The position numbers and the translations under genes are program-made. Source: Pseudomonas sp. Irchel s3h17 (GTDB lineage: Bacteria > Pseudomonadota > Gammaproteobacteria > Pseudomonadales > Pseudomonadaceae). From it: DNA of 64,000 nucleotides. The notes below the pieces were generated by a model, which saw only the letters and a list, made by a program, of their open reading frames with translations, did not search any database and had not been told where the DNA came from. The stretch spans positions 62,001 through 126,000 of the forward strand of contig NZ_FYDL01000002.1 of assembly GCF_900187505.1 (NCBI RefSeq), read 5' to 3'. Numbering within the stretch: position 1 is the first letter of the stretch; every line of letters begins with the position of its first letter. This document shows, in pieces, positions 57,264 through 64,000 of this stretch.

Positions 57264-58127
57264 TTACGACTTGGCGGCAGCCAGTTGGGCAGCAACTTCT
57301 TCAGCGAAGTTGTCCACTGGCTTCTCGATGCCTTCGCCTACTTTGAAGTAGGTGAAAGAAACGATTTCAGCACCGGCTTTCTTGGCCAGGTCACCGACCT
57401 TGATTTCAGGGTTCTTGACGAACGCCTGCTCAACCAGGCTGGCTTCGGCCAGGAACTTGCTGATACGGCCTTTGATCATGTTCTCAACGATGTTTTCCGG
57501 CTTGCCGGCGATCTTGTCAGCGTTCAGCGTCAGGAACACGCCTTTCTCGCGCTCGACCGCTTCAGCGGAAACTTCCGATGGCAGCAGGAATTCAGGGTTA
57601 GTGGCCGCTACGTGCATAGCGATGTCCTTGGCCAGCTCAACGTCGCCGCCTTTCAGGACAACTGCAACACCGATCTTGTTGCCGTGCAGGTAACCACCGA
57701 CAACGTCACCTTCAACGCGTGCCAGACGACGGATGTTGACGTTTTCGCCAACCTTGCCGACCAGTACCAGGCGATCAGCTTCTTGAGCTTCGATCAGCGG
57801 AGCAACGTCAGCCAGCTTGTCGGCGAACGCTTTTTCAACGCTTGCAGCAACAAATGCCTTGAAGTCGTCCTGCAGGGCCAGGAAGTCGGTCTGCGAGTTC
57901 ACTTCCAGCAGAACGGCGGATTTACCGTCTTCCTTCAGAGCGATAGCACCTTCAGCAGCCACGTTGCCCGCTTTCTTGGCAGCCTTGATGGCGCCCGAAG
58001 CACGCATGTCATCAATGGCTTTTTCGATGTCGCCGCCAGCCTTGGTCAAGGCTTTCTTGCAGTCCATCATGCCTTCGCCGGTACGCTCGCGCAGTTCTTT
58101 GACCAACGCTGCAGTAATCTCTGCCAT
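57264..58127 (-). CDS. tsf: Elongation factor Ts
   Basis: 287 residues. Nucleotide exchange factor for EF-Tu. N-terminal UBA-like domain MAEITAALVKELRERTGEGMMDCKKAL, the TDFLA motif in VNSQTDFLAL, and the core and coiled-coil regions. ATG 58127 starts the family match. Co-transcribed with rpsB through an intervening hairpin. Confidence 0.98.
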   Translation of the reverse strand: MAEITAALVKELRERTGEGMMDCKKALTKAGGDIEKAIDDMRASGAIKAAKKAGNVAAEGAIALKEDGKSAVLLEVNSQTDFLALQDDFKAFVAASVEKAFADKLADVAPLIEAQEADRLVLVGKVGENVNIRRLARVEGDVVGGYLHGNKIGVAVVLKGGDVELAKDIAMHVAATNPEFLLPSEVSAEAVEREKGVFLTLNADKIAGKPENIVENMIKGRISKFLAEASLVEQAFVKNPEIKVGDLAKKAGAEIVSFTYFKVGEGIEKPVDNFAEEVAAQLAAAKS

Positions 58128-58262
58128 TTCAAAATTCCTCTTGGATAGGTTATCAACCATTCCACCCGATCGAACGGGCGTTCAATTCTTCCCGAACCAC
58201 CCTTGTTAGCTGCCGCACATTACAGATAGAGCAGTGGGCGCCGACAAATGGTTTTCGAGGTG

Positions 58263-58291
58263 GCAAAAAGGGGGCCAAGCCCCCTTTTTGC
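58263..58291 (-). terminator. Terminator or attenuator between rpsB and tsf
   Basis: Perfect 12-bp arms GCAAAAAGGGGG (58263-58274) and CCCCCTTTTTGC (58280-58291). Partial termination here would set the S2 to EF-Ts ratio, as known for this gene pair in other bacteria. Confidence 0.85.
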
Positions 58292-58317
58292 TTACTGAGT
58301 CAACGCCAAGGCGTCAA

Positions 58318-59055
58318 TTACTCAGCTGCTGCTACCGGAGCTTCTTCAACGAACTGCTCGGTGCCGCCAGCAACGTGGTTGCGACCACGGATAACAGCGT
58401 CAGCCATCGAACCCATGTACAGCTGGATAGCGCGGATTGCGTCATCGTTGCCTGGGATGATGTAGTCAACGCCTTCCGGGCTGCTGTTGGTATCGACTAC
58501 GCCGATAACCGGGATGCCCAGCTTGTTGGCTTCGGTGATCGCGATGCGCTCGTGATCAACGTCGATAACGAACAGTGCGTCAGGCAGACCGCCCATGTCC
58601 TTGATACCACCCAGGGAACGATCGAGCTTTTCCAGGTCACGAGTGCGCATCAGCGCTTCTTTCTTGGTCAGCTTGGCGAAAGTACCGTCTTCGGCTTGCA
58701 CTTCAAGGTCACGCAGACGCTTGATGGAAGCACGGATGGTCTTGAAGTTGGTCAGCATGCCGCCCAACCAGCGGTGATCGACGTACGGCGAACCGCAACG
58801 TGCTGCTTCTTCAGCAACGATCTTGCCAGCGGAACGCTTGGTGCCGACGAACAGAATCTTGTTTTTGCCCTGGGCCAGACGCTCTACGAAAGTCAGAGCT
58901 TCGTTGAACATTGGCAGGGTTTTTTCAAGGTTGATGATGTGAATCTTGTTACGCGCGCCGAAAATGTACTTACCCATTTTCGGGTTCCAGTAACGGGTCT
59001 GGTGACCGAAGTGCACACCGGCCTTCAGCATATCGCGCATGTTGACTTGGGACAT
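58318..59055 (-). CDS. rpsB: Ribosomal protein uS2
   Basis: 245 residues. Small-subunit protein bound late in assembly. [27 protein letters not shown], the S2 signature [16 protein letters not shown] and [11 protein letters not shown], and [29 protein letters not shown] are diagnostic. First gene of the rpsB-tsf operon, divergent from map. Confidence 0.98.
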   Translation of the reverse strand: MSQVNMRDMLKAGVHFGHQTRYWNPKMGKYIFGARNKIHIINLEKTLPMFNEALTFVERLAQGKNKILFVGTKRSAGKIVAEEAARCGSPYVDHRWLGGMLTNFKTIRASIKRLRDLEVQAEDGTFAKLTKKEALMRTRDLEKLDRSLGGIKDMGGLPDALFVIDVDHERIAITEANKLGIPVIGVVDTNSSPEGVDYIIPGNDDAIRAIQLYMGSMADAVIRGRNHVAGGTEQFVEEAPVAAAE

Positions 59056-59425
59056 GATAGTTCCTTAATAAGTCGGGTTTGGCCTCCACGTATCCCAATG
59101 ACCAACCAGCAGCTTCAGCTGAAGGCACCCAGGTCATCGTGTCGACACGTGTGTGGATTTAAGCCTTTCGGGGCATCCCCGGAAAGCGGCGCATTTTATA
59201 CCACAGCAAGGCTGAAAACGGAACCCGGATTCTCAAAACCAGGTCAGCGCGGTTGTTCCAGCCCTTGGAATCCTCCAAGAATGCGCCATTCTATAAGGAG
59301 AAGCGATGCCGCAAGCGCAGATTTGCCCCGGGCGTCTGTTAGAATTGCCTTTTTCAGGGCCGCGAGCCATATCACGCCGAGCCCATTCCGAATTGAAAGC
59401 GCCACTGAGCGTAGAGAGAGCCTGT
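59056..59425. promoter_or_regulatory. 370-bp divergent promoter region rpsB/map with long rpsB leader
   Basis: No gene. On the minus strand a TATAAAAT (about 59197-59204) is a likely rpsB -10, giving a leader of roughly 140 nt with stems such as TTTCCGGGGATGCCCCGAAA and CTTCAGCTGAAG. Autoregulation by S2 through such leaders is known in gammaproteobacteria; here it is inference. Confidence 0.5.
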
Positions 59426-60208
59426 ATGACCGTCACCCTCAAAACCCCAGAGGACATCGCAAAAATGCGCATCGCCGGCAAACTTGCCGCCGACGTGCTG
59501 GAAATGATTGCCGACTACGTCAAGCCGGGGATCACCACCGAAGAACTCGATCGCATCTGCCACGATTACATCGTCAATGAGCAGAAGGCCATCCCTGCCC
59601 CGCTCAACTACAAGGGCTTTCCGAAGTCGATCTGCACCTCGATCAACCACGTGGTCTGCCACGGCATCCCGAACGAGAAGGCCCTGAAGGACGGCGACAC
59701 GCTGAACATCGACGTCACCGTGATCAAGGACGGCTACCACGGCGACACCAGCCGCATGTTCCACGTCGGCAACGTACCGGTCTGGGCCGAACGACTGTCG
59801 AAAGTCACCCAGGAATGCATGTACAAGGCCATCGAACTGGTCAAGCCGGGCTGCCGCCTGGGCGATATCGGCGAAGTGATCCAGAAGCACGCGGAAAAGA
59901 ACGGTTTCTCCGTCGTCCGCGAGTTCTGCGGCCACGGTATCGGCAAGGTGTTCCACGAAGAGCCGCAGATCCTGCACTACGGCCGCGCCGGCACCGGCAT
60001 GGAACTGAAGGCTGGCATGACCTTCACCATCGAGCCGATGATCAACCAGGGCAAGGCCGACACCAAGGTGCTGGGCGACGGCTGGACCGCGATCACCAAG
60101 GACCGCAAGCTTTCCGCCCAATGGGAGCACACCCTGCTCGTGACGGAAACCGGCTACGAAATCTTCACCCTGCGCGGCGATGACACCATCGCGCGCGTTT
60201 CAGCCTGA
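59426..60208 (+). CDS. map: Methionine aminopeptidase, type I
   Basis: 260 residues. Removes the initiator Met from nascent proteins. Metal-binding D, D, H, E, E set seen in LNIDVTVIKDGYHGDTSRMF, CGHGIGKVFHEEP and FTIEPMINQG, plus the final WEHTLLVTETGYEIFT. ATG 59426 starts the family match; an in-frame ATG at 59306 adds unmatched residues. Confidence 0.97.
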   Translation: MTVTLKTPEDIAKMRIAGKLAADVLEMIADYVKPGITTEELDRICHDYIVNEQKAIPAPLNYKGFPKSICTSINHVVCHGIPNEKALKDGDTLNIDVTVIKDGYHGDTSRMFHVGNVPVWAERLSKVTQECMYKAIELVKPGCRLGDIGEVIQKHAEKNGFSVVREFCGHGIGKVFHEEPQILHYGRAGTGMELKAGMTFTIEPMINQGKADTKVLGDGWTAITKDRKLSAQWEHTLLVTETGYEIFTLRGDDTIARVSA

Positions 60209-60251
60209 CCTGCCGTCCTGAGCCTATATAGATAGAAAGGAAAGCCAATCG

Positions 60252-62954
60252 ATGCCGCAGGTGGATCCAGAACTCTTCGACCGCGGCCAGTTCCAGGCTG
60301 AACTGGCCCTGAAGGCGAGCCCGATCGCAGCCTTCAAGAAGGCGATCCGCCAAGCGCGCGAGGTGCTCGACGGGCGCTTTCGCAGTGGCCGGGATATCCG
60401 CCGCCTGATCGAGGACCGAGCCTGGTTCGTCGACAACATCCTGCAAAAGGCCTGGGAGCAGTTCGACTGGAACGCTGACGCCGACATCGCGCTGGTCGCG
60501 GTCGGCGGCTACGGTCGCGGCGAGCTGCACCCCTACTCCGATATCGATTTGCTGATCCTGCTCGACAGCGCCGACCACGAAGTCTTCCGTGACTCCATCG
60601 AGCGCTTTCTGACGCTGCTATGGGACATCGGCCTGGAAGTCGGCCAGAGCGTTCGCTCGGTGGACGAATGCGCCGAAGAAGCCCGCGCCGACCTGACGGT
60701 GGTCACCAACCTGATGGAAAGCCGCACCGTTGCGGGTCCCGAGCGCTTGCGCCAGCGGATGCTCGACGTCACCAGCACCGAACACATGTGGCCGGCCAAG
60801 GAGTTCTTCCTGGCCAAGCGTGCCGAACAGAAGGCACGCCACCACAAATACAACGACACCGAATACAACCTGGAACCCAACGTCAAGGGCTCGCCTGGTG
60901 GCCTGCGGGATATCCAGACGATTCTGTGGGTAGCGCGCCGCCAGTACGGCACGCTGAACCTGCGCGCACTGGCGGGCGAAGGCTTCCTGGTGGAAAGCGA
61001 AAACGCCCTGCTGGCGTCCTCCCAGGAATTCCTGTGGAAAGTCCGCTATGCCCTGCACATGTTGGCCGGCCGTGCCGAGGACCGCCTGCTGTTCGATCAC
61101 CAGCGCTCGATCGCCGGCTTGCTGGGTTTTGCCGGGGACGACGCGAAGCACGCCATCGAAAACTTCATGCAGCAGTACTACCGGGTGGTGATGAGCATTG
61201 CCCAGCTCAGCGACCTGATCATCCAGCACTTCGAGGAGATCATCCTCGCCCCGGAAGACGAAGCGCCGGCGCAGCCGATCAACTCTCGCTTCCAGTTGCA
61301 TGACGGCTATATTGAAGCCATCAACGACAACGTGTTCAAGCGCACGCCGTTTGCCATGCTGGAGATCTTCGTGCTGATGGCCCAGCAGCCGGAAATCAAG
61401 GGTGTGCGCGCCGACACCATTCGCCTGCTAAGGGAGCACCGTCACCTGATCGATGACGACTTCCGCCACGACATTCGCAACACCAGCCTGTTCATCGAAC
61501 TGTTCAAGTGCAAGATCGGCATCCACCGAAACCTCAGGCGGATGAACCGTTACGGCATTCTTGGACGCTACCTGCCGGAGTTCGGCTTCATCGTCGGGCA
61601 AATGCAGCACGACCTGTTCCACATCTATACGGTCGACGCTCACACCCTGAACCTGATCAAGCACTTGCGTAAGCTACAGTACACCCAGGTGTCCGAGAAA
61701 TTCCCGCTGGCCAGCAAGCTCATGGGCAAGCTGCCCAAGCCTGAACTGATCTACCTCGCCGGGCTCTATCACGACATCGGCAAGGGGCGCCATGGCGACC
61801 ATTCGGATATTGGCGCCGTCGACGCCGAAGCCTTCTGCCAGCGCCATCAATTGCCGACCTGGGACAGCCGGCTGATTGTCTGGCTGGTGCAAAACCACCT
61901 GGTCATGTCGACCACGGCCCAGCGCAAGGACCTGTCCGACCCGCAGGTGATCCATGACTTCGCGCAGATCGTCGGCGACGAGACCCGTCTCAACTACCTC
62001 TACGTGCTGACCGTCGCGGACATCAACGCCACCAACCCGACCTTGTGGAACTCCTGGCGCGCCAGCCTGCTGCGCCAACTCTACACCGAGACCAAGCGCG
62101 CCTTGCGTCGCGGCCTGGAGAACCCGGTGGACCGCGAGGAGCAGATTCGCCAGACCCAAAGCGCGGCCCTGGACATTCTGGTGCGCGGCGGCACCGACCC
62201 GGACGACGTCGAGCAGCTCTGGTCGCAACTGGGCGATGACTATTTCCTGCGTCACACCGCCGGCGACGTGGCCTGGCACTCGGACGCGATCCTCCAGCAA
62301 CCGGCCGATGGCGGCCCGCTGGTGCTGATCAAGGAGACCACCCAACGGGAGTTCGAGGGTGGCACGCAGATTTTCATCTATGCCCCCGACCAGCACGACT
62401 TCTTCGCCGTGACCGTGGCCGCGATGGACCAGCTCAACCTGAACATTCACGATGCACGGGTCATCACCTCCAGCAGCCAGTTCACCCTCGACACCTACAT
62501 CGTGCTCGACACCGACGGCGATTCGATCGGCGACAACCCTGCACGGGTCAAACAGATCCGTGACGGCCTGACCGAAGCCCTGCGCAACCCGGACAACTAC
62601 CCGACCATCATCCAGCGTCGGGTGCCACGCCAGCTCAAGCATTTTGCGTTCGCACCACAAGTGACGATCCACAACGATGCCCAGCGCCCGGTCACCGTGC
62701 TCGAACTCAGCGCACCGGACCGCCCTGGCCTGCTCGCGCGAATCGGACGAATCTTCCTCGAGTTCGACCTGTCGCTGCAGAACGCCAAGATTGCCACCCT
62801 CGGCGAACGGGTCGAAGACGTGTTCTTCATCACCGACGCCGACAACCACCCATTGTCCGACCCACAGCTGTGCAGCCGCTTGCAGGATGCGATCGTCGAA
62901 CAACTGAGCGTCAGCCCGCAACCTTCAATCGAACTGTCGCGCATCAGCATCTGA
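60252..62954 (+). CDS. glnD: Bifunctional uridylyltransferase/uridylyl-removing enzyme GlnD
   Basis: 900 residues. Glutamine sensor that modifies and demodifies PII proteins. Nucleotidyltransferase motif [17 protein letters not shown] near residue 83; GlnD helical domain; HD hydrolase motif [17 protein letters not shown] near residue 510; two C-terminal ACT domains (~705-785 and 815-895) that bind glutamine. An AGAAAGGAAAG ribosome site precedes the start. It lies 43 bp after map and 43 bp before dapC. Confidence 0.97.
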   Translation: MPQVDPELFDRGQFQAELALKASPIAAFKKAIRQAREVLDGRFRSGRDIRRLIEDRAWFVDNILQKAWEQFDWNADADIALVAVGGYGRGELHPYSDIDLLILLDSADHEVFRDSIERFLTLLWDIGLEVGQSVRSVDECAEEARADLTVVTNLMESRTVAGPERLRQRMLDVTSTEHMWPAKEFFLAKRAEQKARHHKYNDTEYNLEPNVKGSPGGLRDIQTILWVARRQYGTLNLRALAGEGFLVESENALLASSQEFLWKVRYALHMLAGRAEDRLLFDHQRSIAGLLGFAGDDAKHAIENFMQQYYRVVMSIAQLSDLIIQHFEEIILAPEDEAPAQPINSRFQLHDGYIEAINDNVFKRTPFAMLEIFVLMAQQPEIKGVRADTIRLLREHRHLIDDDFRHDIRNTSLFIELFKCKIGIHRNLRRMNRYGILGRYLPEFGFIVGQMQHDLFHIYTVDAHTLNLIKHLRKLQYTQVSEKFPLASKLMGKLPKPELIYLAGLYHDIGKGRHGDHSDIGAVDAEAFCQRHQLPTWDSRLIVWLVQNHLVMSTTAQRKDLSDPQVIHDFAQIVGDETRLNYLYVLTVADINATNPTLWNSWRASLLRQLYTETKRALRRGLENPVDREEQIRQTQSAALDILVRGGTDPDDVEQLWSQLGDDYFLRHTAGDVAWHSDAILQQPADGGPLVLIKETTQREFEGGTQIFIYAPDQHDFFAVTVAAMDQLNLNIHDARVITSSSQFTLDTYIVLDTDGDSIGDNPARVKQIRDGLTEALRNPDNYPTIIQRRVPRQLKHFAFAPQVTIHNDAQRPVTVLELSAPDRPGLLARIGRIFLEFDLSLQNAKIATLGERVEDVFFITDADNHPLSDPQLCSRLQDAIVEQLSVSPQPSIELSRISI

Positions 62955-62997
62955 CGCGCGACATGATTTAACCGCTTTGAGTGAGACCTGCGCACCG

Positions 62998-64000
62998 ATG
63001 AACAACGCTCTGAACCAACTCCAGCCCTACCCGTTCGAAAAACTGCGCGCCCTGCTCGGTGCGGTGACGCCCAACCCGGACAAGCGCCCTATCGCCCTGT
63101 CCATCGGCGAGCCGAAACACCGCTCGCCGAGCTTTGTCGCCGAAGCCCTGGCCAGCAACCTGGACCAGATGGCCGTCTACCCCACGACCCTGGGTGTTCC
63201 CGCCCTGCGCGAAGCCATTGCGGCCTGGTGCGAGCGTCGGTTCAACGTGCCCGCAGGCTGGATCGATCCGGCCCGCAACGTGCTGCCCGTCAACGGCACC
63301 CGCGAAGCACTGTTCGCCTTCACCCAGACCGTGGTCAACCGGGGTGACGACGCGCTGGTGGTCAGCCCGAACCCGTTCTACCAGATCTATGAAGGCGCGG
63401 CGTTCCTCGCCGGTGCCAAGCCCCACTACCTGCCGTGCCTGGACGAAAACGGCTTCAACCCGGATTTCGATGCCGTCTCACCGGACATCTGGAAACGCTG
63501 CCAGATCCTGTTCCTGTGCTCACCAGGCAACCCGACCGGTGCGCTGATCCCCCTCGACACCCTGAAAAAGCTGATCGCCCTGGCCGACGAGCACGACTTC
63601 GTGATCGCGGCCGACGAGTGCTACAGCGAACTCTACTTCGACGAGCAGACACCCCCGCCAGGCCTGCTCAGTGCCTGTGCGCAACTGGGCCGCCAGGACT
63701 TCAAGCGCTGCGTGGTGTTCCATAGCCTGTCCAAGCGCTCCAACCTGCCGGGCCTGCGCTCGGGCTTCGTGGCAGGGGATGCCGAGATCCTCAAGGGTTT
63801 CCTGCTGTACCGCACCTACCATGGCTGCGCCATGCCGGTTCAGACCCAGCTGGCCAGCGTTGCGGCATGGAATGACGAAGTCCATGTGCGCGCCAACCGT
63901 ACGCTGTACCGCGAGAAGTTCGATGCGGTGCTGGAGATCCTCGGCCCGGTCATGGACGTGCAGCGTCCGGATGGCAGTTTCTACCTGTGGCCGAGCGTTG
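62998..64000 (+). CDS. dapC: Succinyldiaminopimelate transaminase DapC (cut by window end)
   Basis: The first 334 codons of a ~400-residue class-I/II PLP aminotransferase of the lysine/diaminopimelate pathway. SIGEPKHRSP, VNGTREALFAF, LCSPGNPTGALIP, and the PLP-binding Lys246 in SLSKRSNLPGLRSGFVAGD are visible. The frame is open at the right edge. The P. aeruginosa orthologue PA3659 also follows glnD and is annotated dapC; other aminotransferases share these motifs, so the assignment leans on context. Confidence 0.9.
   Translation, partial: MNNALNQLQPYPFEKLRALLGAVTPNPDKRPIALSIGEPKHRSPSFVAEALASNLDQMAVYPTTLGVPALREAIAAWCERRFNVPAGWIDPARNVLPVNGTREALFAFTQTVVNRGDDALVVSPNPFYQIYEGAAFLAGAKPHYLPCLDENGFNPDFDAVSPDIWKRCQILFLCSPGNPTGALIPLDTLKKLIALADEHDFVIAADECYSELYFDEQTPPPGLLSACAQLGRQDFKRCVVFHSLSKRSNLPGLRSGFVAGDAEILKGFLLYRTYHGCAMPVQTQLASVAAWNDEVHVRANRTLYREKFDAVLEILGPVMDVQRPDGSFYLWPSV

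Overview
The window is a chromosomal segment of a fluorescent Pseudomonas (P. fluorescens group). From protein sequence recalled without a search, almost every gene matches a Pseudomonas orthologue. The order recA-cinA(pncC)-mutS-fdxA-rsmZ-rpoS-nlpD-pcm-surE-truD-ispF-fghA-adhC-ispD-ftsB-eno-kdsA-pyrG-tilS-accA-dnaE-rnhB-lpxB-lpxA-fabZ-lpxD-skp-bamA-rseP-dxr-cdsA-uppS-frr-pyrH-tsf-rpsB-map-glnD-dapC is the conserved Pseudomonas arrangement. Codon use is GC-rich throughout. I see no rRNA, tRNA, CRISPR array or insertion sequence.

Layout. 1-8.5 kb: the end of mprF with its coupled lipid hydrolase gene (VirJ/AcvB type), kup, rimO, a GNAT acetyltransferase, a divergent pseudouridine-synthase-like protein and a YehS protein. 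8.6-16.6 kb: trmO, the divergent fpr/finR pair, dgkA, erdR, an EamA transporter, tapT, a secreted protein of the PA3611 type, a lone ribbon-helix-helix protein and a LOG-family protein. 16.6-23.6 kb: recX-recA with an SOS box, pncC, then a small phage-derived patch (holin gene, operator array, 240-bp inverted-repeat element, LexA-like repressor), mutS and fdxA. 23.7-24.1 kb: the GacA-dependent small RNA rsmZ. 24.1-32.3 kb: rpoS-nlpD, the pcm-surE-truD-ispF group and the formaldehyde module fghA/adhC/gfnR. 32.3-32.8 kb: a 497-bp repeat-rich gap. 32.8-45 kb: ispD-ftsB, eno, kdsA-pyrG, tilS, accA, dnaE, rnhB. 45-59 kb: the envelope cluster (lipid A, BAM, RseP, isoprenoid, undecaprenyl and CDP-DAG synthesis) followed by frr-pyrH-tsf-rpsB. 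59.4-64 kb: map, glnD and the start of dapC on the plus strand.

How it works together. rsmZ and rpoS are neighbours and belong to the Gac/Rsm and stationary-phase programmes. recA stands close to a repressor of the RecA-cleavable type and a holin gene, at the site where fluorescent pseudomonads often carry tailocin/prophage clusters. The long minus-strand run from rpsB to rnhB couples translation factors, nucleotide supply and outer-membrane biogenesis.

The most unusual material is the pncC-mutS patch with matching operator-like palindromes, a pseudouridine-synthase-like protein without the catalytic Asp, several long hairpins in intergenic DNA, and repeats (REP, MITE-like, hexanucleotide). 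No wholly novel system is evident.
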